From the NCBI RefSeq assembly GCF_020144665.1, contig NZ_JAAHBQ010000054.1, positions 1-44,759 on the forward strand: a stretch of 44,759 nt of DNA, in the 5' to 3' direction. The notes under the pieces are model-generated. The model saw only the letters and a list, made by a program, of their open reading frames with translations. It made no database searches and was not told where the DNA came from. Origin of the DNA: Oscillatoria salina IIICB1 (GTDB lineage Bacteria > Cyanobacteriota > Cyanobacteriia > Cyanobacteriales > SIO1D9). The position numbers and the translations under genes are program-made. Below are positions 35,128 through 44,548 of this stretch, one piece after another. Position 1 is the stretch's first letter. The number at the start of each line of letters is the position of its first letter.

Positions 35128-36726
35128 ATGGCTTATACAATTCCTAGTAGTTGTTTTCAATGTGGCAATTGCCAACCACATTGTCCCACGGGTGCAATAC
35201 AAAGGGAAGGTGAAGAATTTTGGATCGAGCCAGGATTATGTAATGGTTGTGATGGCTACTATTCAGAACCACAATGTATTGTTGCTTGTCCAATTAGCAG
35301 TCCAGTTCCCTTACAAGCGAAAAAAGGCAGATATAAGCTTAATACTAGAACAGCGACCAGTCCAGACTTGTTTCCTAATGGCAAAAATAACTCAATGGCA
35401 TCTTCGATTGTCATTTGGGAAGCTTGTAACCTATTAATGCAGCGATCCTCCCTAGATTGGCAGACGGACTTATCAGGAAAATTATTTTACCACAAAAAAG
35501 TTAAGCAAGGTCGAGGCTCGATTTGCTTTCACATCGACGAGAACTTAGATCCAGAAGGCGATCGCCAGTTTAATTATGCAACAAATATCTCAACAATCGA
35601 GGGAATTGATATCCGAGCAGCTTGTCTGCACTTAATTTATGCAGCTTATGCTACCAGCTTAGAAAAACCGTGGGAAGAAGAATTTGCGATTAGCGATCGC
35701 CAAATTGAAAAATATCTCGGACTCGACAAGCGCAAAGACCTCAACAAAGCAGTAAAATTAACATTAATAAAAGATTTAGCTCAACAACCCTGTAAACTTG
35801 TCACCAGCATCGATTGGCCTCAACAAGGCAAAGTCAAGCAATTTTCTGTACCTGAAAGTTATCTGTGGCACCTAGTCGAGATTAAACACCACTTTCAAGA
35901 AGACGAACTCGGCTGCAAACATCTTGTCGGTCTGACCTTCAAAATTAAAGCTGGCATTTGGGCAAAATATTTTTTAAATAAGCAAGGTTCTCAAACCCGC
36001 ACAGCCTTCTATCAATATGGTACTCTGCCGAAGTTTCTTTTAACTGCTGTTACGAGTATCTGGCAGCAACATGAAGGTGCAGCGCGGATGATGCTCTGGC
36101 TACTGTTTAAAATCAAAATGGGTAAAGAACAACGAATTACTGTTCCTACCTTAATGCGCGTCGCCTACGGTGAAGAAAGAATTAATCAAGCTTCTACCCA
36201 AAGAGAAGAACGCAAGCGACTGCTGCGAAGCTTTGAAAGTGACTTAGAATTTCTGAACCACTACGGACTTAAACCTGTCTTCGACCCCGTAACCTATAAA
36301 GAAGAAATTCAGCCACTTTGGGCAAAATTAGCCGAACTACCTGATGATGCAGACGAAGCACTAGAATTTTGGATTAATGACGGTAGCAACAAGCAACGCT
36401 TAACTGACTCCGGTCCGCGCGACAAGTGGAATCTGTTAATGAAAGCTCGCATCTTAGGCTTTGACCTACCCCTAGAATGGGAGCAACAACTAGCAAAATG
36501 GGAAACTAAAAAGCAGCGCAAAATGCGTTCCAAATCTAAATCCAAAATTAAATCAGCTTTATCTGCTCAACAAATCCTTTCGGCGAGGAAAAGTCGTGGT
36601 ATTAGTCAAAGGAAATTAGCACAGTTGACAGGAAAAAGTCAAAGTTGGATTCGCGATTTAGAGAATGGTCGTTTAGAAGCCAAGCCCGAAGATCAATTAA
36701 GGTTGCGTCAACTGCTGGATTTATAG
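35128..36726 (+). CDS. cnfR: CnfR/PatB transcriptional activator of nif genes
   Basis: A 532-residue regulator with an N-terminal bacterial-type ferredoxin domain and a C-terminal helix-turn-helix. Cysteines are Cys9, 12, 15, 19 (CFQCGNCQPHC) and Cys38, 41, 50, 54 (CNGCDG...CIVAC), suiting two [4Fe-4S] clusters that could sense oxygen. The DNA-binding part is near the end: SRGISQRKLAQLTGKSQSWIRDLENG. CnfR is known to activate nif genes under low oxygen in Leptolyngbya; PatB is its heterocystous counterpart. The ATG at 35128 (MAYTIPSS) is preferred to a GTG-started extension from 35035. It is the probable controller of the nifB-nifP region. Confidence 0.92.
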   Translation: MAYTIPSSCFQCGNCQPHCPTGAIQREGEEFWIEPGLCNGCDGYYSEPQCIVACPISSPVPLQAKKGRYKLNTRTATSPDLFPNGKNNSMASSIVIWEACNLLMQRSSLDWQTDLSGKLFYHKKVKQGRGSICFHIDENLDPEGDRQFNYATNISTIEGIDIRAACLHLIYAAYATSLEKPWEEEFAISDRQIEKYLGLDKRKDLNKAVKLTLIKDLAQQPCKLVTSIDWPQQGKVKQFSVPESYLWHLVEIKHHFQEDELGCKHLVGLTFKIKAGIWAKYFLNKQGSQTRTAFYQYGTLPKFLLTAVTSIWQQHEGAARMMLWLLFKIKMGKEQRITVPTLMRVAYGEERINQASTQREERKRLLRSFESDLEFLNHYGLKPVFDPVTYKEEIQPLWAKLAELPDDADEALEFWINDGSNKQRLTDSGPRDKWNLLMKARILGFDLPLEWEQQLAKWETKKQRKMRSKSKSKIKSALSAQQILSARKSRGISQRKLAQLTGKSQSWIRDLENGRLEAKPEDQLRLRQLLDL

Positions 36727-36861
36727 ACTCTTCTGTTTAGTCTCGCCAAGCGATCGAAAAAACTACATATTTGTTTAACTGCTGTCAAAAAGTAATTCTG
36801 AGATGATATTTTGGAGGAGTTTCAATGTAAACAACTGCTCGTTCAATCTTAAACGAAAGAT

Positions 36862-38625
36862 ATGCGCCGGAGTTCTGTGTTATCCTTATTCTCCTTCTTC
36901 CCTTTAATTGGCGCTGCTAGTGTCTCTTCTACTTACGCCACTGATTTCGCCTCTCGAGAAGAAGAATTTTCTCTTGCTTACCCAACCGAAATTGTCCAAA
37001 ATGCTCCCGGTGACACTAACGAAGACCGCTTTTTGCAACCGACTCCCATTCCCGAACCCTTACCCGAAGAAGAAACTGAGACTCCCGAACCCACACCGAC
37101 ACCAACCCCAGAAACTGAGACTCCGGATGTAACGACCATTCAAGTGAACCAAATTGAAGTTGTCGGTAGTTCTATCTACACTGAAGAAGACTTAGCTGAG
37201 ATTCTTTCACCTCTTGAAGGACAGAGCGTTACCCTAGATCGACTTACAGAAGCAGTCGATGAGATCACCCAATTATATCTCGACGAAGGCTATATTACCT
37301 CCAGAGCCTTATTAGTAAAAGAGTCTCTAACTACTGGAAATATCGTTATTCGGGTCATTGAAGGTAGTATAGAAGAAATCCAGATCGACGGAGCACAACA
37401 AGTCAACGAAAGCTACATTCGTTCCCGAATTGAAAGGGGTGCGGGTACTCCCCTCGATACCGCCAAACTACAAGACCAACTACGCTTATTACGAGCAGAC
37501 CCTTTATTTGATAATGTGGAAGCAAGTCTGCGTGCAGGAGAAGAAATTGGTAAAAGTTTGTTAGTGGTGCGCGTTACCGAAGCTGATTTCTTTGTGGGTA
37601 GCGTCGGTGTAGATAACTATTCTCCTCCCAGTGTCGGTTCCGAAAGAATGCAAGGCACTGTCGCTTATAATAACGTTTTGGGTATTGGCGATCGCGCCGC
37701 TTTCACCTACACTCGTACTACCGCCGGAGGTTCGGAAACTTACGACCTCAGTTATCGAGTCCCAGTTAATTCTCTTGATGGCACAATTCAATTAAGAGCC
37801 TCTTTTAATAATAACGAAGTCATCCAAGAACCTTTTGATGTTTTTGATATTCAAGGACAATCAGACTTATACGAAATTAGTTATCGACAGCCATTTATTC
37901 GCACACCTCGTCAAGAATTAGCGATGACTTTTGGCTTTACTTTTCAAGACGGACAAACCTTTACTTTCGCAGGTCCGACACCTTTTGGTTTTGGTCCAGA
38001 TGAAGAGGGTATCAGTCGCACCAGTGTCTTTAAATTTGGACAAGAATATATTACTCGAAATGTTAGTGGTGCGTGGGCATTTCGTTCTTTATTTAGTTTT
38101 GGTACAGGTTTATTTGATGCTACTGATAATGAAGACCCCATTCCTGACGGTCAATTTGTCAGTTGGTTGGGACAAATTCAGCGAGTACAAGTTCTCGGTC
38201 AAAATAACTTTTTAATTATCCAAGCAGACGTACAAATAGCTACGGATGGTTTATTACCTTCGCAACAATTTGTGATTGGTGGCGGTCAATCTATACGCGG
38301 TTATCGGCAAAATGTGCGGGCGGCAGATAATGGTTTTCGGGTGTCAATTGAAGACCGAATTACACTGGAACGAAATGAAGCAGGAGAAGCTACATTTGTC
38401 TTAGCACCGTTTTTTGATGCTGGTTATGTTTGGAATGTGAGCGATAATCCCAATACGTTACAAGACCAACAATTTATTGCTGGTGTGGGGCTAGGTTTGT
38501 TATGGGAACCTTTACCTAATTTTAATATTCGTCTCGATTATGGTTATCCGATTATTGATTTAGATGACCGAGGTGAAAATGCTCAAGATGAGGGCTTTTA
38601 TTTTAGCGTTTATTACTTGTTTTAA
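36862..38625 (+). CDS. TpsB/BamA-superfamily outer-membrane transporter
   Basis: A 587-residue outer-membrane protein. A signal peptide (about 1-26) is followed by a Pro/Glu/Thr-rich linker (about 66-90, with PTPTPTPE), one or two POTRA domains (about 92-240; INQIEVVG-like start) and a 16-strand-type barrel. The barrel loop motif GGGQSIRGY, with Arg near 478, matches the VRGY/F motif of loop 6. The protein ends in an aromatic-rich terminal strand (FYFSVYYLF). It resembles ShlB/FhaC two-partner secretion transporters; no TpsA partner lies next to it, so substrate is unknown. Not linked to nitrogen fixation. Confidence 0.88.
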   Translation: MRRSSVLSLFSFFPLIGAASVSSTYATDFASREEEFSLAYPTEIVQNAPGDTNEDRFLQPTPIPEPLPEEETETPEPTPTPTPETETPDVTTIQVNQIEVVGSSIYTEEDLAEILSPLEGQSVTLDRLTEAVDEITQLYLDEGYITSRALLVKESLTTGNIVIRVIEGSIEEIQIDGAQQVNESYIRSRIERGAGTPLDTAKLQDQLRLLRADPLFDNVEASLRAGEEIGKSLLVVRVTEADFFVGSVGVDNYSPPSVGSERMQGTVAYNNVLGIGDRAAFTYTRTTAGGSETYDLSYRVPVNSLDGTIQLRASFNNNEVIQEPFDVFDIQGQSDLYEISYRQPFIRTPRQELAMTFGFTFQDGQTFTFAGPTPFGFGPDEEGISRTSVFKFGQEYITRNVSGAWAFRSLFSFGTGLFDATDNEDPIPDGQFVSWLGQIQRVQVLGQNNFLIIQADVQIATDGLLPSQQFVIGGGQSIRGYRQNVRAADNGFRVSIEDRITLERNEAGEATFVLAPFFDAGYVWNVSDNPNTLQDQQFIAGVGLGLLWEPLPNFNIRLDYGYPIIDLDDRGENAQDEGFYFSVYYLF

Positions 38626-38751
38626 TGGTAAATGCACCGTACGTGAATCCCTAATTCCCAATAAATGCGGAAACCCACACATCTCAGCCGAACAGCGATC
38701 GCCAAAAATATTACATAATATTAACAAAGATCAAAAACGGAGATAACATTT

Positions 38752-39408
38752 ATGGTATTGTTTGGATTTGGCAAAAAAGCCACTATGCCAGCCCCAGAAG
38801 AAGCTTTACCCGGACGCGACGAGCCGATGTCATTAACAAACGATCGCCATTTTGTCAATGGTAATCCACTCAAGCCTCCTTATCCAGAAGGAATGGAAAT
38901 GGCTTTGTTTGGTTTGGGTTGTTTCTGGGGTGCAGAACGAAGATTTTGGCAGCAAGAAGGAGTATATACGACTGCGGTAGGTTATGCTGGTGGATATACG
39001 TCCAACCCAACTTACCAAGAAGTTTGCACGGGTAAAACAGGTCACAATGAAGTAGTTAGGGTAGTTTATGACCCCAAAGTTATCAGTTATGAAGATTTAC
39101 TGAAAGTCTTTTGGGAAAGTCACAACCCTACCCAAGGTATGCGTCAAGGTAACGACGTAGGAACACAATATCGTTCGGGAATTTACGTTTATTCCGACAG
39201 CCAAAAGCAACTCGCAGAAGCATCAAAACAAGCTTATCAGCAGGCTTTGCAGAATTCTGGCTATGGTGAAATCACGACTGAAATTATCGACGCTCCCGAA
39301 TTTTACTACGCTGAAGACTATCATCAGCAATATCTCGCCAAAAATCCGGGAGGTTATTGCGGTTTAGGTGGTACAAATGTTTCTTGTCCAGCTTTGACGA
39401 CAAATTAA
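38752..39408 (+). CDS. msrA: Peptide methionine sulfoxide reductase A
   Basis: A 218-residue MsrA that reduces methionine-S-sulfoxide in oxidised proteins. The catalytic motif GLGCFWGAE has Cys57. Later GTQYRSGIY and the C-terminal [13 protein letters not shown], with two resolving cysteines, are as expected. An N-terminal addition of about 45 residues precedes the core, as in several cyanobacterial forms. It may help repair oxidative damage in a cell with both photosynthesis and nitrogenase, but it is a general enzyme. Confidence 0.95.
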   Translation: MVLFGFGKKATMPAPEEALPGRDEPMSLTNDRHFVNGNPLKPPYPEGMEMALFGLGCFWGAERRFWQQEGVYTTAVGYAGGYTSNPTYQEVCTGKTGHNEVVRVVYDPKVISYEDLLKVFWESHNPTQGMRQGNDVGTQYRSGIYVYSDSQKQLAEASKQAYQQALQNSGYGEITTEIIDAPEFYYAEDYHQQYLAKNPGGYCGLGGTNVSCPALTTN

Positions 39409-39607
39409 TTTTTATCGTCAAAAGTCTTGATTTTTGAGCTAATTAGGGTGTTTGAAAAAGCACCCTCTACGATTGGGGAGTATTTTGTTTGCATCGTAGT
39501 GCGCCAAAATTGCTCAAAGATGGTAAAGTTACCTGAGTAATTTCTATGTAAAGGAAACTTTACATGGCAATTTTGCATCAAGTAACAAGCACTCAAAGAG
39601 ATACAGC

Positions 39608-40498
39608 ATGAAATCGTCCAGTCATTGGTTTAAACCCCTGACCGTGTTCGCTGTTGCAGCCTTAACTTGGGCTGAAACTTCTGTAAAAATTGCTCATGCA
39701 AATCCTTCTACTACTCTAGCTCAAAACGTTGAATCAGTGGAAATATATGTTCCACCTCCAGAAACAGGTAATACTGGCGTTTGTCCTTATTTTCTCGAAG
39801 GAGAAATTAAGGAAATTATCGATAGTTCTAGTTTTGCTGGAGCTAGGTGGGGGATACTGGTAGAATCTTTAGAAAGTGGGGAAACTTTCTATAGTTACAA
39901 TGCCAATAGTCCATTAATTCCCGCGTCTAATACTAAATTATTTACCGCCGCCGCAGCTTTACAAAGACTTGACAATAATGCGGTTATACGTTCTAAATCT
40001 TTAAAAGAATGGATCGGCGTAACATTATTAATGAGTAACAATAGTTATGCCGATGTGTTGCTACGTTATCTTGGTGGTGCAGGTGCAGTCAAAACCGCTT
40101 TAGCTAATTTGGGAGTTAATCCTGGAGGTTATCGACAAGTAGATGGTTCGGGTTTGTCGCGACAGAATGCAGCTACTCCTGACGCGATCGTTGATACTCT
40201 CAAAGCGATGAAAAATGCCAAAGGAAGAGATATTTTTTATTCTTCTCTTCCTGTTGCTGGTGTAAGTGGTACTTTAAGAAATCGCTTTCGGAATACTTCC
40301 GTACAAGGAAAAGTTCGCGCGAAAACTGGCACTTTGACTGGGGTAAGGGCGCTTTCTGGCTATCTGGAACATCCCCAATATGGAACGATAGTTTTTAGTA
40401 TTGTTGCTAATCATCCGGGTAGTTCGGGAAGGAGTTTAATTAGCGGGATCGATCGCATAGTTCTCGATCTCAATCGGCTTACTCCCTGCGATATTTAA
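39608..40498 (+). CDS. Compact PBP4-like D-Ala-D-Ala carboxypeptidase
   Basis: A 296-residue exported peptidase-S13 (PBP4/DacB) type enzyme that would trim or open peptidoglycan cross-links. The three active-site motifs are present: Ser107-Asn-Thr-Lys110 (SNTK), Ser143-Asn-Asn145, and Lys239-Thr-Gly241. An N-terminal export signal (about 1-31) is visible. Only about 35 residues separate the first two motifs. Typical PBP4 proteins place two extra domains of some 200 residues there, so this is a minimal catalytic form. The frame is intact and runs smoothly, so it may be a natural short variant or an old in-frame deletion. Confidence 0.85.
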   Translation: MKSSSHWFKPLTVFAVAALTWAETSVKIAHANPSTTLAQNVESVEIYVPPPETGNTGVCPYFLEGEIKEIIDSSSFAGARWGILVESLESGETFYSYNANSPLIPASNTKLFTAAAALQRLDNNAVIRSKSLKEWIGVTLLMSNNSYADVLLRYLGGAGAVKTALANLGVNPGGYRQVDGSGLSRQNAATPDAIVDTLKAMKNAKGRDIFYSSLPVAGVSGTLRNRFRNTSVQGKVRAKTGTLTGVRALSGYLEHPQYGTIVFSIVANHPGSSGRSLISGIDRIVLDLNRLTPCDI

Positions 40499-40624
40499 TC
40501 CGGAACGGCGATCGCTGGGTAATTGGCAGTCGCTCGCCGAGCAACTGCCAACTACCTGCATTTACCAGATATCAGTTTGACTAGATTGGGCGATCGTCAA
40601 TAATTTCGTTGATTGACAAAAATA

Positions 40625-40954
40625 TTAACTACACACCCTTTTGCCTTCAGCATTGGTGATACTAAAGACATCAAATTGGCGACCTTCAAATTCTCCAGTA
40701 ATGGTGAGGCGATCGCCCCGAGCTACATAACGCGCGGTCGAATCGCCGCAAACATCCCAAGTATCGGTAATAATAGTGCGATCGCCCACTCGTAACTGAA
40801 AACCATCTTCCCAAACCCGCTCTACGACACCACTAAAGCTGCGGTTGCGAGCGTGGGCAGGATCGAGTCCGCCCAAAACCATAGTCATCAAACTCGCTGT
40901 GCTGAGAATCACGCCAGCTCCAAGTAGTAAGGTTTGTCGGTTGTTCAATTTCAT
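40625..40954 (-). CDS. Secreted small protein, possible OB-fold, unknown function
   Basis: A 109-residue protein with a signal peptide ending near AHA (about 34-36). The mature part is all-beta in appearance (GVVERVWEDGFQLRVGDRTIITDTWDV, split by turns), similar to small OB-fold DNA/ligand-binding exports of cyanobacteria. It has two cysteines that could form a disulfide. No family is recognised with confidence. It is convergent with the preceding carboxypeptidase and lies upstream of nothing related to nif. Confidence 0.65.
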   Translation of the reverse strand: MKLNNRQTLLLGAGVILSTASLMTMVLGGLDPAHARNRSFSGVVERVWEDGFQLRVGDRTIITDTWDVCGDSTARYVARGDRLTITGEFEGRQFDVFSITNAEGKRVCS

Positions 40955-41045
40955 AGTGGTTGCTTTCTCCTCAACTCAAGTTTGAATTACTTCTGTTACT
41001 TCTAACGATAAAAACCAATTATGACCAGAAAATGACAGCTTGAGC

Positions 41046-42497
41046 TTATGGGGTGGAAGGCAAAGCGATCGTCACGGTGGTTCCCTTTTCTAAACAGCTG
41101 CTAATCATCACTTCGCCAGCATGAGCCTGAACAATTTGCTCGACGATCGCCAATCCTAAACCAAAGCCTCCTGATGCTCTAGTACGCTTACTATCAACCC
41201 GATAAAAGCGTTCAAAGATATTAGGTAAGGCTTCAGGAGGAATACCGATGCCAGTGTCTGTCACTTGAATCACTACTTGAGCGGTGTCTTGCCGAACGTT
41301 CAAGGTAATTTCACCAGGAGCAGGGGTGTAGCGACAGGCATTAGCGAGTAGGTTGGCGATCGCGATTGCCAACAAATTCTCCTCGGCACGAATCGCGATC
41401 GCTTGGGCGGGTAGTTGACAATTGAGAATCAAACCACGGGCTTCTGCTTGGGATTGCCAATCAGCAGCTAACTGAACTAGCAAGGGCATAATATCTATTA
41501 CTGGGAACTCATCTACTGCCAATGCGCCCTCATGACGCGCCAAAAACAATAAATGCCCCACCAACTCACTCATCTGTTTAGTGAGGGTAACAATCTTCTC
41601 TAAACGCTGCTGCACTGGTTGGGGCATGGGTTCTCCTTCTTCCCAGTCAGCCAAATCCATCAATCCTACTTGAGCATTGCTCAACACGGCTGCCAGGGGG
41701 GCGCGCAACTCATGGGAAGCATTGGCAGTAAAGCGTTGCAGTTGGGTGCATACGGTTTCGAGTCGCTGGTTGGTTTGGGCTAAATGCACTGCCTGGGCGG
41801 CTAATTCCTGTTCCAATTGAACGAACAAATACACAGCTAAGGCAGTCCCCGTTAACCCGATTCCCCCAGCAATCCACAGTACCCACCAGGCAATCTGACG
41901 GGAGCGATCTTGATGTTGGCGACGAAGGAGGAGGAGGTTTTCTTCAACTTGGGCAAAGCGGTCGATTTCGGTACGGACGGCATCCATTGCAGTTTTGCTT
42001 TGTTGTTGCCAGTCGTACAAGGTAGTAGCAGTAACGATCGCTGCGGTTCTGCCGGGAACATTTTTTAACTCTTGTTGGAAGGCGAGTTGGTAATGAAAAA
42101 TTGCCAAGGTTTTCAAGACAAGCTTGCGGATAATCTGGATTTGGGCAATCTGTTGGGGATTGTCTTGGATCAGTTGTTCGAGGCGATCGAGGGATTGGGG
42201 AATAACAACTTGAGCTTGTTCGTAGGGTTCGAGAAATTCATCGCGTTGGGTAAGTTCGTAACCCCGCAAGCTATTTTCTGCATCCACGAGAGCATTGAGC
42301 AGTTGCTTGGCTTCGAGGCGGACAGCTTGGGTGTGTTGCACCCACATTTCGTCCTCAGCAAGACTTAATTTGAGCCAGACTACTGCGCCGAGGGTCGTGA
42401 GTAAGCAAACAATCGGAATAGCAATGATCGTCGTTCCTCGGACGCGTACCGGGAGCGATCGCCACTGTTTTTGGGTGTGTTGCCAAACCTGTCGCAT
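41046..42497 (-). CDS. CHASE3-type sensor histidine kinase
   Basis: A 483-residue membrane kinase. Two membrane helices (about 21-45 and 203-226) enclose an extracytoplasmic CHASE3-like helical domain (about 46-200, with the NSLRGYELT motif). The phospho-acceptor is His262 in ANASHELRAPLA. The ATPase part has an N-box (NLLANACRYTP), DTGIGIPPE and GGFGLGLAIVEQ. The response-regulator gene is three bases upstream in the same direction, so the two form one unit. The gene is visibly more G+C-rich than its neighbours. Confidence 0.92.
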   Translation of the reverse strand: MRQVWQHTQKQWRSLPVRVRGTTIIAIPIVCLLTTLGAVVWLKLSLAEDEMWVQHTQAVRLEAKQLLNALVDAENSLRGYELTQRDEFLEPYEQAQVVIPQSLDRLEQLIQDNPQQIAQIQIIRKLVLKTLAIFHYQLAFQQELKNVPGRTAAIVTATTLYDWQQQSKTAMDAVRTEIDRFAQVEENLLLLRRQHQDRSRQIAWWVLWIAGGIGLTGTALAVYLFVQLEQELAAQAVHLAQTNQRLETVCTQLQRFTANASHELRAPLAAVLSNAQVGLMDLADWEEGEPMPQPVQQRLEKIVTLTKQMSELVGHLLFLARHEGALAVDEFPVIDIMPLLVQLAADWQSQAEARGLILNCQLPAQAIAIRAEENLLAIAIANLLANACRYTPAPGEITLNVRQDTAQVVIQVTDTGIGIPPEALPNIFERFYRVDSKRTRASGGFGLGLAIVEQIVQAHAGEVMISSCLEKGTTVTIALPSTP

Positions 42498-42500
42498 CCT

Positions 42501-43187
42501 TTACTCCCTTGACTTGGTTGATGGTTGCAAACAGTAACCCGTCCCGTAAACAGTAACGATCCACTCATCGAGACCCAAGAAACGCAGCTTCTGCCGCAAC
42601 CGTTTGATGCGAGCAGCGATCGCATTACTTTCGGGGGGAACATCCCACGTCCACAGGGCTTGTTCGAGTTGACCGTGAGTGAGAATTTGGCGGGGATGGC
42701 GCATCAAATATTCCAGAAGTTGAAAATCCCCACTTTTTAACGGTAGCGTTTGCTTGCAGTATTCAACTTGCATGGTATCGAGGTGAAGAATCAGCGCACC
42801 GACTTCTAGGCGATCGCCACACCACTGGGGCGATCGTCGCCGCAAGGCGCGCACCCGTGCTAATAACTCAGGCAGATCGACTGGTTTCACTAAATAATCG
42901 TCCGCACCCGCATCAAGTCCCTTAACTTTATCGGTGGTGGTGTCTTTGGCTGTTAGCATTAACACAGGTGCAGCTTGGCGGGCTTGGCGATATTGCTGAC
43001 AGAGGGCAATACCATCTACTCCTGGCAACATCCAATCGAGAATTAATAAATCGTAGGTCTGAGTTGTTAATAACCATTGCGCGGTGTCCCCATCCGCTAC
43101 TGCATCAACAATATGACCAGAGCGGGTGAGGGCGGCGTAGAGCGGTTCCCGTTGTTCGGGGTCATCTTCAACAAGTAAGATGCGCAC
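42501..43187 (-). CDS. OmpR-family response regulator
   Basis: A 228-residue two-domain regulator: receiver (1-about 118) with the phospho-acceptor Asp51 (LILDWMLPG) and the conserved Lys near 100 (DDYLVKP), then a winged-helix DNA-binding domain (about 125-222; LTHGQLEQALW and ending VTVYGTGYCL). It is encoded immediately before its kinase with a gap of three bases. It probably controls its own operon or a nearby stress gene; the target cannot be seen. G+C is raised, as in the kinase gene. Confidence 0.93.
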   Translation of the reverse strand: MRILLVEDDPEQREPLYAALTRSGHIVDAVADGDTAQWLLTTQTYDLLILDWMLPGVDGIALCQQYRQARQAAPVLMLTAKDTTTDKVKGLDAGADDYLVKPVDLPELLARVRALRRRSPQWCGDRLEVGALILHLDTMQVEYCKQTLPLKSGDFQLLEYLMRHPRQILTHGQLEQALWTWDVPPESNAIAARIKRLRQKLRFLGLDEWIVTVYGTGYCLQPSTKSRE

Positions 43188-43463
43188 AATTTTCCCGGAT
43201 GTATGGTTCTTCTCGCGATGATTAGCTAACTCGCCCCGATCGACTGAAGTTCCCCCAGAAAAAAATCACGAAATTCTTGATCGATTGGGAGTTCAGGGTT
43301 TTTCAACCATCCCGATACTGGCTGCATCTGTGGAAGCGACTCCAGTAACAGATTTTCAGGCGATTGCTTCTTTTTTTTAGCATACTACGATCGCCGTATT
43401 TTCACAAGTGTTAATGTGGCTAGGATTTGCGATCGGGGGAAGTTACTCTCAGATAATTTTTAA

Positions 43464-44369
43464 TCAGTTTACCTGGGAGTGTTTATCGAGCCATTTAAGT
43501 AAAAGTTCGTTAAATTCTTCAGATTTTTCTAATTGAAGCCAGTGATTGCAGTTAGGAATTTTCTTATATTCCCATTCTGCTTGAATTAAAGTCCCAGATT
43601 TCTTCATTTGCTCTTCAGACATAAAGCTATCTTGAGAACTCCAAACACCTAAAGTTGGAACTTTTATTAAATCTAATTGGGTTCCTTTGTTCCCAAATGC
43701 AGAAACAAGAACAGGAAATACTGGATTTGCTTGTTCCCAAACTTGAATATAAAAGGGTCTTTTTTCACTTAAAAACTTTTTAACGACAACTTCCCGATCT
43801 GGGTGACTGCGCAATACCCATTTCAAGAACAGTCCATTCCTGGCTCGATATATAGGAACTGATATTGGTAAAGGATTAAAAAACAAATACCAACTTTTAA
43901 TTATTGATTCAAGCGATAAATTTTTAACAAATATCAAAGGATGTCCGACAGAAAGTGCTGTGTAGGAAAGTAAATATTCTGGATATTTCGTTACTAATTC
44001 CCAAGCTACTACGGCACCATAGTCATGAGCAACACAGTGAACTTTTTTTAGTTCGAGCAAATCGATCAATGTAATTATATCTGTTGATAAAGAGGAAACT
44101 GTATACTTGTTTAAATTTTCAACTTTTTCACTTTTGCCATGACCAAGCCAATCAAGACAAATAACACGATATCCAGCTTCGATCAGAGTGGGAATTTGAA
44201 ATTTCCATAAAGAACCGTCATCAGGCCATCCATGCAGGAGAATAACGCTACTATGTCCATTATGGGAATCACGAACATAATAACTACAGTTGTTAATTTT
44301 TAAATGAGTTCCTTCCATTTTGCAAACCCTAAGTAGAGAATTGTTTTTTGAGTTTATCCAAGAAAGCAT
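43464..44369 (-). CDS. Alpha/beta hydrolase, epoxide hydrolase/dehalogenase-like
   Basis: A 301-residue alpha/beta hydrolase. The oxyanion-hole motif is HGWPD (46-50), the nucleophile elbow is VAHDYGA with Asp116, and the catalytic His lies near 276 (CNHWLQLEK). An aspartate nucleophile, rather than serine, suggests the epoxide hydrolase or haloalkane dehalogenase group. A cap domain occupies the middle. Two starts are possible (44369 with AAAGG, or 44318). The gene is markedly AT-rich (many AT-ending codons) compared with the adjoining two-component pair, hinting at a different origin. Substrate unknown. Confidence 0.85.
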   Translation of the reverse strand: MLSWINSKNNSLLRVCKMEGTHLKINNCSYYVRDSHNGHSSVILLHGWPDDGSLWKFQIPTLIEAGYRVICLDWLGHGKSEKVENLNKYTVSSLSTDIITLIDLLELKKVHCVAHDYGAVVAWELVTKYPEYLLSYTALSVGHPLIFVKNLSLESIIKSWYLFFNPLPISVPIYRARNGLFLKWVLRSHPDREVVVKKFLSEKRPFYIQVWEQANPVFPVLVSAFGNKGTQLDLIKVPTLGVWSSQDSFMSEEQMKKSGTLIQAEWEYKKIPNCNHWLQLEKSEEFNELLLKWLDKHSQVN

Positions 44370-44548
44370 TTGCTTAACCTTTAATCATATAGCAATTCTC
44401 AATGATTTGTGATAAAATGGTTTGAACTCCAGTTATTTTCAAGGCAAAGATATAGGAGAAAATGAGGATGTCTTGAGCTAATTCGTTCTCTGCTATACTT
44501 ATACATATCTTAGCTTAAACGATCTCGCCAGATTTTACCGTTCTCTCT

